A DNA stretch of 64,000 nucleotides from Lewinellaceae bacterium (lineage in GTDB: Bacteria > Bacteroidota > Bacteroidia > Chitinophagales > Saprospiraceae): contig JACJYK010000001.1 of assembly GCA_020636135.1 (NCBI GenBank), positions 3,086,501-3,150,500 of the forward strand, in the 5' to 3' direction. The position numbers and the translations under genes are program-made. Of the stretch, positions 36,752 to 44,642 are shown piece by piece. Below the pieces are notes generated by a model. The model worked only from the letters and a program-made list of their open reading frames with translations. It was not told the origin of the DNA and ran no database searches. Positions within the stretch are counted from its first letter, which is position 1; each line of letters begins with the position of its first letter.

Positions 36752-37644
36752 AGGCAACATTAGAAGGATTAGCGCATAAACTGGGCATGGCCCATGAGCT
36801 GCATGCCGTCGTACGCACCATGAAAGCACTGTCTGCTTCCAACCTGCAGCAGTACGAGCATGCCGTGAAGGCCATGAACACCTATACGCAGAATATCCGG
36901 AAAGGGATGATGGTCTGCCTCCAGTCCTTACCGATCTCAGCAATACAAAATGCTGGTCCGGGTAATACTAATGTAGCCATCGTCTTTGGATCAGGGCAGG
37001 GACTGGCCGGTCAGTTTAACGACATCATCTGTCGTGATACTGCTCAATTTCTAAGTACACTGCAGGGTGATAAAGAAGTGTGGACGGTAGGACCTTTTTT
37101 ACCCTCCCGGTTACAGGATCTTGGCCTGGCTCCTGCCTGGCAATTTGAAGTCCCTCACGCCATTGAATCCATCACCTTTCTAATTCAGCAAATTCTGACT
37201 CAGGTAGAGAAAGTCATGGAGGCAAATCCGGGTACCACCTTTTATTTATTCAGCAATCAACCGGTAGAGGGAACCGCCTATCATCCTGTCCATACACGTT
37301 TTTTACCATTGGACCGCACCTGGCTGGAGAATATAAAAAGTGAAAACTGGCCAACCCGGCAGCGTCCGGAAGCCCTTCCGGATCCGCTTTCCATGATGCG
37401 CTCCCTGATCCGGGAATACCTGTTTGTAACGATATACCGGGCGAGTGCAGAATCACTGGCAAGTGAAAACATCAGCCGCCTGGCCGCGATGGAAAGGGCC
37501 GATAAAAATATCGATGAAATCCTGAACAGCCTTACTCAAGAATACCATCAACTGCGTCAAAACAGCATCGACGAAGAAATGTTTGATGTTATAGCGGGAG
37601 CACAATCCCTGCCGGATCGAAAAAAGAAATCACCCCCCGGATAG
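36748..37644 (+). CDS. atpG: N-type ATPase subunit gamma
   Basis: 298 residues. The N-terminal helix (LAHKLGMAHELHAVVRTMKALSA) and the C-terminal helix (about 240-285: SENISRLAAMERADKNIDEI, LTQEYHQLRQNSIDEEMFDV) form the central-shaft coiled coil; the Rossmann-like middle part contains IVFGSGQGLAGQFN. It is more divergent than housekeeping gamma, as usual for N-type. It is last in the operon and converges on the PRPP-synthetase-like gene with a 15-base overlap of coding ends. Confidence 0.93.
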   Translation: MKATLEGLAHKLGMAHELHAVVRTMKALSASNLQQYEHAVKAMNTYTQNIRKGMMVCLQSLPISAIQNAGPGNTNVAIVFGSGQGLAGQFNDIICRDTAQFLSTLQGDKEVWTVGPFLPSRLQDLGLAPAWQFEVPHAIESITFLIQQILTQVEKVMEANPGTTFYLFSNQPVEGTAYHPVHTRFLPLDRTWLENIKSENWPTRQRPEALPDPLSMMRSLIREYLFVTIYRASAESLASENISRLAAMERADKNIDEILNSLTQEYHQLRQNSIDEEMFDVIAGAQSLPDRKKKSPPG

Positions 37645-38526
37645 TTGTTGTAATTTCTCAAACAGTAATGCACTGACATCAATGCCATTAGAAGGATGAG
37701 GCACTGAATTGGTGGTTATGATCTGTTTCACGCCTTTATTCTGCAGCATTTCCCAGGCATGCCCGGCAAATAACCCATGGACCCCGATACAATACGGTGC
37801 AGACCAACCAGCCTTTAATACATGATCAATCGTTACCGCCAGGGTTTCACCCGTTGAAAAGATATCGTCCACGATTACGGGCACGAAATTTTTCGTCAGG
37901 TCAGAGGAAGGTTGTTCGATGACTACAGATTTATCACCAAGCCGCTCCTTATGGAGGATCATAAACCCGCATTTTGCCTTTTGTGCGATACGAGAAACCC
38001 ATTGTTCGCTTTCTGCATCCGGTCCGATGAGGATGGGCCTGCTTATATTCTTTTGGATATAATCTGCTATCAATGCTTCCGCATGAAGGCTGTAGGCAGG
38101 AATAGAATACAGCTCAGAAAGATGATGGTGCCGGTGCAGGTGGGGATCAATGGTGATCAGTGCATCAAACCATTGGCTGATGAGCCGTGCAAAATAGTCC
38201 GAGGTTACAGCCTCACCCGGATGAAATGCTTTGTCCTGGCGCATGTAGGCCAGATAGGGAGCCAGCAACACGATGCTTGCTGCCCCTTTCTGCTTCAAGA
38301 GCCCCGCGAGAAAAAGCAGGGGTAATATGACCTGGTCGGGTTCGTGTAATGTACAAAGAACAACAACTTGCCGGCCTTCAACTTCATCCCGGATCTGAAC
38401 CAGCCTTTCACCATCCGGAAATTGATGTAAATGCATGGTACCCGTTTCAATACCAGGATGGCTTGCTAGGAGGCTGCCCAATGCTTCATTACCCGGAAAA
38501 ACATACATTAAATACATCTCATTCAT
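37630..38526 (-). CDS. Ribose-phosphate pyrophosphokinase-like protein (divergent PRPP synthetase)
   Basis: 298 residues. Prs features are present: APYLAYMRQDKAF (substrate region), IDPHLHRHHHL, and the PRPP-binding loop VDDIFSTGET (219-228). The expected SPDxGG loop reads GPDAESEQW, so the protein is diverged from housekeeping Prs and closer to archaeal-type forms. It would make PRPP from ribose-5-phosphate and ATP, or run the reaction backwards. It overlaps the phosphorylase gene by ATGA. Together they could cycle adenine, ribose phosphates and AMP. Confidence 0.85.
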   Translation of the reverse strand: MNEMYLMYVFPGNEALGSLLASHPGIETGTMHLHQFPDGERLVQIRDEVEGRQVVVLCTLHEPDQVILPLLFLAGLLKQKGAASIVLLAPYLAYMRQDKAFHPGEAVTSDYFARLISQWFDALITIDPHLHRHHHLSELYSIPAYSLHAEALIADYIQKNISRPILIGPDAESEQWVSRIAQKAKCGFMILHKERLGDKSVVIEQPSSDLTKNFVPVIVDDIFSTGETLAVTIDHVLKAGWSAPYCIGVHGLFAGHAWEMLQNKGVKQIITTNSVPHPSNGIDVSALLFEKLQQLSGG

Positions 38527-40028
38527 TTGATCAGGACAATATCCCCTTGTGATTTAATGAATCCCTGAACGTATTCCAACTCGCCCTGAGACTCCACATG
38601 GATACGGTAGAGCAGGTCTCCTTTCTTAATTTTATCCCCGATCTTGACCGGGCATTCCAGGCCGGCTGTCTTTGCAAGTGGTGCTCCGGCCAATTTTGCC
38701 ACTTTACTTAACAACCGGCAATTGATCGCGGTCACGACCCCAGCGTGGGTGGCCGTTACCTCAAACTGCATCTGTGAAGTTTGTGGCTCTTTAAATCCGC
38801 CCTGTGCATTGCAAATCGCCAGGAATTTCTGATAGGCCACACCCGAGTTCAGGAGTTGCTCTGCCATCGCGATACCATTGCCCTTGGATGCCTTTCCTCC
38901 CAGTTCCAGTAATGGCCCGGCTAATTGTAGAGCATGTTTCTTCAGATCCTGCGGTGCATCCGGGTCACAGCGTAAAACCCGCAGTACATCTTTTGCCTCC
39001 AGGGCGGGGCCTACCCCTACCCCAACCGGTTGTGTCCCGTCAGAAATGATCACTTCAATGTCAATCCCCAGCGCCATTCCAACCACAGAAAAGTAGTATT
39101 TCAGTTTGAGCGCATCCAGATGGGTTCTCACTTTCGCACTGGGGCCCACCGGGATATCGATCACCACCTGTTTACTGCCGGCAGCGGCTTTCTTTGAAAG
39201 TACGGAAGCCACCATTTGGCCTTCACTATCCAGATCCATTGCACGTTCCACCTTGATCAGCAGATCGTCTGCCGGGCTCAGCTGAATAGCCCCGCCCCAT
39301 ACGAAGCAGCCTCCTTCCTTCTCGACCACCGCACGGATCTCGGGCACGGTGAGGTCAACTCTGGTCATTACTTCCATGGTATCCGCCGTCCCAGCCGGTG
39401 AAGTGATGGCCCGGGATGACGTTTTGGGAATGGTTAGTCCTCCCGCTGCCACAATGGAGACGACGATTGGGGTCGTTCTGTTTCCGGGCAATCCACCTAC
39501 ACAATGCTTGTCAACCACACCATCCTTTCCCCAGTCCATACGCATTCCCGATTCGACCATGACTTCCGTAAGCCAGGTGATCTCTTCCAGATCCAGGCTG
39601 TCACCCGCACAGGCCGAAATAAAGGAAGCCAGATGAACCTTCGAATAGTTGCCGGCCAGGATGTCACGGATGATTTGCTGAAACGCTAGTCTGGTAAACC
39701 GCTTGCCGTAAAACTTGCCGCGAACAAAGCCAAATGACTCCACCGGAGGTATATGAGACAAGGTCAATGTATCCCCTTCCTGACAATCCAACGCAGCCCA
39801 CGCACTTTCCGAAAGGCTGGCTTCACCGCGGTGCAGCATCCGGTTGTGGATGGTATTCAGGGTAGCAACGATGGCTTTGCCATCTTTGCGCACCGATACC
39901 CGGGTTTGGGACTCAAAACCCTCGGATCGTACTACCTGACAATCGTAACGGACATAGACATAGTACTCCTCCTGGGTGTCAATACCCAATCGCTTGATCG
40001 TCAAATGATTATTCCTTACCGTTTCCAA
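38523..40028 (-). CDS. AMP phosphorylase/thymidine phosphorylase-family protein
   Basis: 501 residues, longer than E. coli DeoA (~440) and matching the archaeal AMP-phosphorylase length because of an extra N-terminal domain (about 1-85). The motifs DKHCVGGLPGNRTT (173-186) and SSRAITSPAGTAD (204-216) are of the AMP phosphorylase type. In archaea the enzyme splits AMP and phosphate to adenine and ribose-1,5-bisphosphate. A thymidine-phosphorylase activity cannot be excluded. Two bases separate it from the MBL gene and four overlap the Prs-like gene. No RuBisCO or R15P isomerase gene is in this window. Confidence 0.85.
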   Translation of the reverse strand: METVRNNHLTIKRLGIDTQEEYYVYVRYDCQVVRSEGFESQTRVSVRKDGKAIVATLNTIHNRMLHRGEASLSESAWAALDCQEGDTLTLSHIPPVESFGFVRGKFYGKRFTRLAFQQIIRDILAGNYSKVHLASFISACAGDSLDLEEITWLTEVMVESGMRMDWGKDGVVDKHCVGGLPGNRTTPIVVSIVAAGGLTIPKTSSRAITSPAGTADTMEVMTRVDLTVPEIRAVVEKEGGCFVWGGAIQLSPADDLLIKVERAMDLDSEGQMVASVLSKKAAAGSKQVVIDIPVGPSAKVRTHLDALKLKYYFSVVGMALGIDIEVIISDGTQPVGVGVGPALEAKDVLRVLRCDPDAPQDLKKHALQLAGPLLELGGKASKGNGIAMAEQLLNSGVAYQKFLAICNAQGGFKEPQTSQMQFEVTATHAGVVTAINCRLLSKVAKLAGAPLAKTAGLECPVKIGDKIKKGDLLYRIHVESQGELEYVQGFIKSQGDIVLIK

Positions 40029-40030
40029 AA

Positions 40031-41395
40031 TCAGCTGATTTGATACGTTTGATGCATATGGGCAACCTCACAATTCCATCCCAGTTCATGATGGATCTTC
40101 GTCCGTAAAGCGTCGGAGGAGTGCGGCTCACCGTGATTGATCAATACGTTTTTGGGCGCTTGTTTAAACTGACGCAACCAATCCAAAATATCCCGCTGGT
40201 CGGCGTGTCCGGACAGGTAATCCATTTTCTTTATGGCTGCCCGAACGGGATGGTAAGATCCAAAAAACTTCAATTCCTGCGCCCCATTTTCCAGCGTACG
40301 CCCCCGGGTACCTTCTGCCTGGTATCCTACCAGCAGGACGGTATTGCGCGGGTCCGACAGGCCTTTGTCCAGGTAATGCAGCACACGGCCACCCGTGATC
40401 ATGCCGGAACCTGCCAGCACGATCTTGGGACGCGGGTCCGCCACGGCCTCTTTGGAAGCCTTGACATCCACGATCAGATCGGCGACATGATCCATGGCCT
40501 GGATTTGGGCATTGGATAGGGTGTGCCATTCACTGGACCTCAGCATCACTGCCGTGGCACTTACACCCATAGGGCTATCCAGATAAATGGGCACGTCCGG
40601 CAGTTGTTTTTCAACTTTCAATTCACTGAGCAGAAAAAGCAATTCCTGAGCCCGCTCTACTGCAAAGGTCGGAATGATCAGGTCTCCGTCCTTCTGATAC
40701 GTTTCCCAGATGATTTTATGCAATGTTGCTTTCGCATCGCCATCCGTATGTTCACGATCTCCGTAGGTGGACTCCACCACCAGCGTATCGACCGCAGCTA
40801 CCTTCTCCGGCGGAGGCAGCAACAATGGATGCTGGGTGCCCAGGTCGCCGGTAAACAGGATGGAATGCTCTCCCATTTGGATTTCAATCATGGCAGAACC
40901 CAGGATATGTCCGGCATTCCGGAACTGGAACCTGAACTGGTCATCAAGATTTTGCCACTGATGAAATTCATGCGGAACCATCAGGGGCAGGCAATGCATG
41001 ACGTCCTCCAGATCATAAAGCGGACGCGCAGGGTGGTGAATGGTATAACCATAATGATTTGCCCGCTCCGCTTCTTCTTCCTGGATTTTAGCACTGTCTT
41101 TCAGAATGATCCCTACCAGGGCTTCGGTCGGCGTCGTGCAATGGATAGGCCCCTTAAATCCCTCCCTCACCAATACCGGCAAATAGCCACAGTGGTCCAG
41201 ATGCGCATGGGTCAATAATACGGCATTAAGCTGATCCACCGGGATACCAGAAGGCTCCCAGTTTTTGAGACGCAGACGTTTAAGGCCCTGAAACATACCG
41301 CAATCCACCAAAATATTCCAGTTTTGGTATTGCAGCAAAGACTTTGATCCGGTAACTGCATCCGCACCTCCGAAAAATGTTAATTGCGCTCCCAT
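40031..41395 (-). CDS. Metallo-beta-lactamase/beta-CASP RNase-like protein
   Basis: 454 residues. The metal motif is HAHLDH (63-68), with GDLGTQHPLLLPP in the place of the second metal ligand region. The beta-CASP and RMMBL parts are indicated by STYGDREH, TFAVERAQELLFLL, LAGSGMITGGRVLHYL and LINHGEPHSSDAL. This is the CPSF/YSH1-like group of RNA-processing nucleases, widespread and usually uncharacterised in bacteria. It is the first gene of the operon with the phosphorylase and the Prs-like gene. RNA turnover feeding AMP into the phosphorylase is a reasonable inference. Confidence 0.88.
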   Translation of the reverse strand: MGAQLTFFGGADAVTGSKSLLQYQNWNILVDCGMFQGLKRLRLKNWEPSGIPVDQLNAVLLTHAHLDHCGYLPVLVREGFKGPIHCTTPTEALVGIILKDSAKIQEEEAERANHYGYTIHHPARPLYDLEDVMHCLPLMVPHEFHQWQNLDDQFRFQFRNAGHILGSAMIEIQMGEHSILFTGDLGTQHPLLLPPPEKVAAVDTLVVESTYGDREHTDGDAKATLHKIIWETYQKDGDLIIPTFAVERAQELLFLLSELKVEKQLPDVPIYLDSPMGVSATAVMLRSSEWHTLSNAQIQAMDHVADLIVDVKASKEAVADPRPKIVLAGSGMITGGRVLHYLDKGLSDPRNTVLLVGYQAEGTRGRTLENGAQELKFFGSYHPVRAAIKKMDYLSGHADQRDILDWLRQFKQAPKNVLINHGEPHSSDALRTKIHHELGWNCEVAHMHQTYQIS

Positions 41396-41449
41396 AACTC
41401 CGGTTTTAAGGTATAAACCAGATTCTACGACTTATTACGGGATGTTAAA

Positions 41450-41463
41450 ATGATATGAATCAT
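41450..41463 (-). promoter_or_regulatory. FNR-type box upstream of the MBL-phosphorylase-Prs operon
   Basis: Read in the operon's direction it is ATGATTCATATCAT, fitting nTGAT-N4-ATCAn. It lies in a larger perfect palindrome, GATATGA-A-TCATATC (41452-41466). Its centre is 61.5 bases before the MBL ATG, against 62.5 for the closely related box before atpD. A common regulator of the two operons is inferred. Confidence 0.6.
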
Positions 41464-41535
41464 ATCCCTATGAAATAGGAGCGGTCGTTTTACAGCAGGG
41501 CAAATAAATAAGCAATCACCTAGCTATGTTGAGCC

Positions 41536-42672
41536 TCAGCTCGCATCATAAACCGGTTCAATACGGAATACTTTGCCTTCATCAACGGTAAAATAGATGA
41601 AGCCATCCGGGGCCTGTTTAACCTCCCTTACCCGGCCGACATTAGGAAACAGTTCTTCCTGAGCGCCCACTGTATGTCCATTTAGTTCCACGCGTTTCAA
41701 ATAGCGAAAGCGCAGAGATCCGACGAGTGCATTGCCATTCCACTGCGGGTATTTGGCACTGGTGACAAAGGCCAGTCCGCTGGGAGCGATGCTGGGCCTC
41801 CAGAAAAGGATGGGCTGCTCCATTCCGGCCATGACGGTATCCGGGGAGATAACCGTGCTGTCGTAATTGATGCCGTAGGTTATTTTAGGCCAACCGTAAT
41901 TCTTCCCTTTTTCAATCACATTCATTTCATCCCCACCCATGGGACCGTGTTCATTCTCCCACAACTCTCCGGTGACCGGGTGGAATAGCAGGCCTTGTTC
42001 ATTGCGGTGGCCATAGGACCAGATGGATCCCTGTGCTCCGGGAGTATTGACGAATGGGTTATCATCGGGTATTCTGCCATCGTCATGCAACCGGTGGATC
42101 TTGCCGCTGTGGTTTTCCAGTGTTTGGGCGTTGTCCCAGTTGCCGCGTTCACCCACCGAGAAAAAGAGATAGCCATCCTTGTCAAATTCTATTCTCGATC
42201 CGAAGTGATGGCTGGTGGTTGCATGCGGCAATGCCCAAAACAATTCTTCGACCTGGACCAGCTGATCGTTATTGATTTTGGCCCTGGCGATACAGGTATT
42301 ACTGGAATCGCCGGTCATATCAGCCTTTGAATAAGAAAAATACAACCAGCCGTTATGGGCATAATCAGGGTGCAGCTGCAGGTCAAGTAATCCTCCCTGC
42401 CCTTTCGCCCGCACTTCAGGCACACCACCGATCTCGTGAATCGAGGTGCCATCGTAACGCAGTAGCTTGCCATTGCGATCTGCCACCAGCATGTCGCCGT
42501 TTGGTAACCATTCCAGGGCCCAGGGCACGCCTTCAAATTCTAGTACCGTATCCAGGGAAAACGAAACGGGAGTTCTTGTCTCTTCCGCCATTCCGGAGTC
42601 ATTTGAACAGTGGAACATCGTAATGGAAACGAAAAGAAGAGTAACTAATAGTTGCTGGTAATTGCGGTTCAT
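41536..42672 (-). CDS. PQQ-dependent aldose/glucose dehydrogenase-like lipoprotein
   Basis: 378 residues. The signal ends near Cys22 (MFHC), so it is probably a lipoprotein. The six-bladed soluble sugar dehydrogenase fold shows PWALEWLPNGDMLVADRNGKL, GLLDLQLHPDYAHNGWLYFSY, ENEHGPMGGDEMNVI and KNYGWPKITYG. The family oxidises aldoses or similar sugars with PQQ in the periplasm; activity is untested for most members. It stands alone, with its promoter just upstream. Confidence 0.88.
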   Translation of the reverse strand: MNRNYQQLLVTLLFVSITMFHCSNDSGMAEETRTPVSFSLDTVLEFEGVPWALEWLPNGDMLVADRNGKLLRYDGTSIHEIGGVPEVRAKGQGGLLDLQLHPDYAHNGWLYFSYSKADMTGDSSNTCIARAKINNDQLVQVEELFWALPHATTSHHFGSRIEFDKDGYLFFSVGERGNWDNAQTLENHSGKIHRLHDDGRIPDDNPFVNTPGAQGSIWSYGHRNEQGLLFHPVTGELWENEHGPMGGDEMNVIEKGKNYGWPKITYGINYDSTVISPDTVMAGMEQPILFWRPSIAPSGLAFVTSAKYPQWNGNALVGSLRFRYLKRVELNGHTVGAQEELFPNVGRVREVKQAPDGFIYFTVDEGKVFRIEPVYDAS

Positions 42673-42693
42673 TCTTTGTTTTTAATTGATCCG

Positions 42694-42701
42694 TAAAGAT
42701 A
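42694..42701 (-). promoter_or_regulatory. Putative -7 box of the sugar dehydrogenase gene
   Basis: On the minus strand TATCTTTA matches seven of eight bases of TAnnTTTG, 21 bases before the start codon at 42672. Confidence 0.4.
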
Positions 42702-42829
42702 GTCCGGTCTCCTAATTTTCCATGAAATGGAGCTACATATTCGGTACAGAAATCCAGCTAAATCAGGTATTGAGCCAGCTTGATGGTGATGGATTATACG
42801 AATAGGCATGGAAGTCGTATTTTATACCA

Positions 42830-43489
42830 ATGAATCCACCCGAATCATTCCAATCACTGCATGAGGAAGCCGAGTGGCTGGTCCTGCGGTATTTCCCAAG
42901 GCTGGGCCCCGAACTGGTTTCATTATTCCTTAAGGAAGGCAAGCTTCTCACCGTCGAACCACAGAGTACGCTCATACGTGAAGGTCAGTACATTAAGGTT
43001 ATCCCGGTGGTGCTCAGAGGTCTGGTCAAGGTGTCCATAACTTCCGATGTCAAAGAATTTTTGCTCTATTACATTGAAGCAAAGGAAAGCTGCATCATGT
43101 CCTTTGCCGCCGGCTTGCACAATGATCCGTCGCGTGTTACGGCTGTAGCTGAAGAAGAAAGCCTGTTGCTTCTGTTGCCTACCGAACAGGTAAAGCAATG
43201 GACGGAGACCTATCCGGCATTCAACAAACTGTTTATGGAACTTTTCGACCAGCGCTATCAGGACCTGCTGCAGAATATTCAGCTGGTGTTATTCCATAAC
43301 CTTGATGACCGGCTGTTGCATTATCTCCAGGAGCGGGGACAGCATACCCACCGGGCGGTTATTGATTTGTCCCACCGGAGAATTGCCCAGGATATGGGTA
43401 CGGCAAGGGAGGTGATCACGCGCACACTCCAGCGATTGGAAATGGAAGGTAAGATCCGCCAGAAGAACGACGGTATTGAATTGATTTGA
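42830..43489 (+). CDS. Crp/Fnr-family transcription regulator
   Basis: 219 residues. Cyclic-nucleotide-binding-like beta roll (about 35-125), a dimerisation helix, and a winged helix with RIAQDMGTAREVITRTLQRLE. The recognition helix has REVITR, where FNR has VETISR and CRP has RETVGR, so it should read a TGA-containing half-site. The four-Cys cluster of FNR is missing; there is one Cys (ESCIMSF). It lies upstream of a palindrome and the small-peptide/DUF2892 pair, which it may control. The sensed signal is unknown. Confidence 0.9.
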   Translation: MNPPESFQSLHEEAEWLVLRYFPRLGPELVSLFLKEGKLLTVEPQSTLIREGQYIKVIPVVLRGLVKVSITSDVKEFLLYYIEAKESCIMSFAAGLHNDPSRVTAVAEEESLLLLLPTEQVKQWTETYPAFNKLFMELFDQRYQDLLQNIQLVLFHNLDDRLLHYLQERGQHTHRAVIDLSHRRIAQDMGTAREVITRTLQRLEMEGKIRQKNDGIELI

Positions 43490-43588
43490 TGCGGTTTGAG
43501 GTTCGCTATCCGTCTATTGCTTTTACGCTCTTGTGCCAACCCTGTCACCCTGAATCCCTGATACCCTGACACCTGGATACTCCTTCCA

Positions 43589-43602
43589 GTGACTAAAGTC
43601 AC
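43589..43602. promoter_or_regulatory. Crp/Fnr-type operator before the small peptide/DUF2892 genes
   Basis: GTGACTAAAGTCAC has perfect 6-base arms around AA, or GTGAC-N4-GTCAC in Crp/Fnr notation. Its centre lies 30.5 bases before the -7 box at 43626, which is about -42 to -44 from the expected transcription start, the class II activator position. The neighbouring Crp/Fnr protein is the natural candidate. Confidence 0.65.
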
Positions 43603-43625
43603 CGCTTAGCGCAAAACACCCTTTT

Positions 43626-43633
43626 TATCTTTG
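43626..43633 (+). promoter_or_regulatory. -7 promoter box, small peptide/DUF2892 unit
   Basis: TATCTTTG matches TAnnTTTG exactly. Transcription would start near 43639, so the upstream ATG 43638 would be leaderless or missed, and ATG 43653 may be the used start. Confidence 0.65.
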
Positions 43634-43637
43634 AAAT

Positions 43638-43745
43638 ATGGATCTGAAAACAATGAAAACCGGCCCCAAATTGATCTTGATTTGCATCTTGTGCATCAGC
43701 ATTGTCAGCATCCTGGTTTGGATCATTAGTTTATTTAAAGCATAA
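43638..43745 (+). CDS. Small single-span membrane peptide
   Basis: 35 codons from ATG 43638, or 30 from ATG 43653 (MKTGPKLILICILC). The peptide has a short basic start, one hydrophobic helix (about residues 12-31, two Cys in ICILC) and the end SLFKA. It is too short for usual gene callers. It is placed between a perfect -7 box and the DUF2892 gene, which starts 7 bases after its stop. It may be a real membrane microprotein or a leader peptide. No homologue is known to me. Confidence 0.5.
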   Translation: MDLKTMKTGPKLILICILCISIVSILVWIISLFKA

Positions 43746-43752
43746 AAAATCA

Positions 43753-43968
43753 ATGGATATGAAAAAGAATATGGGTAGTACGGATCGAATTATCCGCGTT
43801 ATTGTAGCCATCGCATTTGGATTACTGTATTTCACACACACGGTTACCGGCACCTTTGGAGTTGTACTCCTGGTCCTGGGAATCGTTTTCCTGCTGACCA
43901 GCATCGTCAGTTTTTGCCCTCTGTATTTTCCATTTGGATTGAGCACCTGTCCCAATAAAAAAGCCTGA
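43753..43968 (+). CDS. DUF2892 (YgaP-like) inner membrane protein
   Basis: 71 residues from ATG 43753; ATG 43759 is an alternative. GSTDRIIRVIVAIAFGLLYF is the DUF2892 signature, followed by a second helix and the ending FCPLYFPFGLSTCPNKKA with two Cys. This domain is fused to rhodanese in YgaP and often accompanies sulfur-transfer genes. Its neighbour here is a Crp/Fnr regulator, suggesting reactive sulfur or nitrosative response. This is inference from family context. Confidence 0.85.
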   Translation: MDMKKNMGSTDRIIRVIVAIAFGLLYFTHTVTGTFGVVLLVLGIVFLLTSIVSFCPLYFPFGLSTCPNKKA

Positions 43969-43987
43969 ATCCTGAATATCAAAACAG

Positions 43988-44026
43988 ACCCGGACTGAGC
44001 CTGAAAGCCCTGGTCCGGGTTTGATT
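43988..44026. terminator. Terminator between converging DUF2892 and SDR genes
   Basis: ACCCGGAC and GTCCGGGT form a perfect 8-bp stem around a 17-base loop, followed by TTGATTTTT. It may serve the plus strand mainly. Confidence 0.75.
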
Positions 44027-44028
44027 TT

Positions 44029-44640
44029 TCAGGAATAGATCCGGATAATCTCTCCGGTTCGTGCTCCTTCCAGGCTTTTTAGATACCCATACAGTACTTT
44101 GTTCATTGGCACTGGATAATGACCTGGGAAAAATGGTCCGTAATTCCCCAAAGAAGGCTCTACCAATCCCGGACAAACCGCATTAATACGGATTCCTGCC
44201 GGCATTTCCATCGCTGCAGCCTGAACGAACGCATGCAATGCACCATTAACCATGCTCAGGCCAACTCCATGCCGAATGGGATCATCGGCCAGGATGCCCG
44301 TGGTCAGGGTAAACGAACCGCCCGGATTCAGGTATTTACTGCCGATCATCACCGCATTAATTTGACCCATCATTTTACTGCGGATGCCAAGATAGAAGTC
44401 TTCCTCCTTCATAGTGGTAAAATCTCCAAAATAGGCATTCCCGGCGGTGACAATCACGGCATCAACCGGACCGACTTCTTCATACATCCTGGTGATGGAA
44501 TCCGTCGAAGTTATATCGACCTGTACCGGGCTTTTGCTTTTGCTGGCGGCAATGATTTCATGCCGGTCCTTCAGCTGATCGGCCAGATAAGACCCTATCG
44601 TGCCGGTGGCTCCGATAAGCAATACACGTTTACGCTCCAT
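44029..44640 (-). CDS. Short-chain dehydrogenase-like protein lacking the usual catalytic Tyr
   Basis: 203 residues. The Rossmann start VLLIGATGTIGSYLADQL binds NAD(P). The usual YxxxK is replaced: the segment reads HGVGLSMVNGALHAFV, with no Tyr and no Lys in place. This resembles the Lin1944-like SDR subgroup, whose active-site residues are absent and whose function is undetermined. It starts two bases after the sulfatase stop, so both are probably cotranscribed. Confidence 0.85.
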   Translation of the reverse strand: MERKRVLLIGATGTIGSYLADQLKDRHEIIAASKSKSPVQVDITSTDSITRMYEEVGPVDAVIVTAGNAYFGDFTTMKEEDFYLGIRSKMMGQINAVMIGSKYLNPGGSFTLTTGILADDPIRHGVGLSMVNGALHAFVQAAAMEMPAGIRINAVCPGLVEPSLGNYGPFFPGHYPVPMNKVLYGYLKSLEGARTGEIIRIYS

Positions 44641-44642
44641 AG

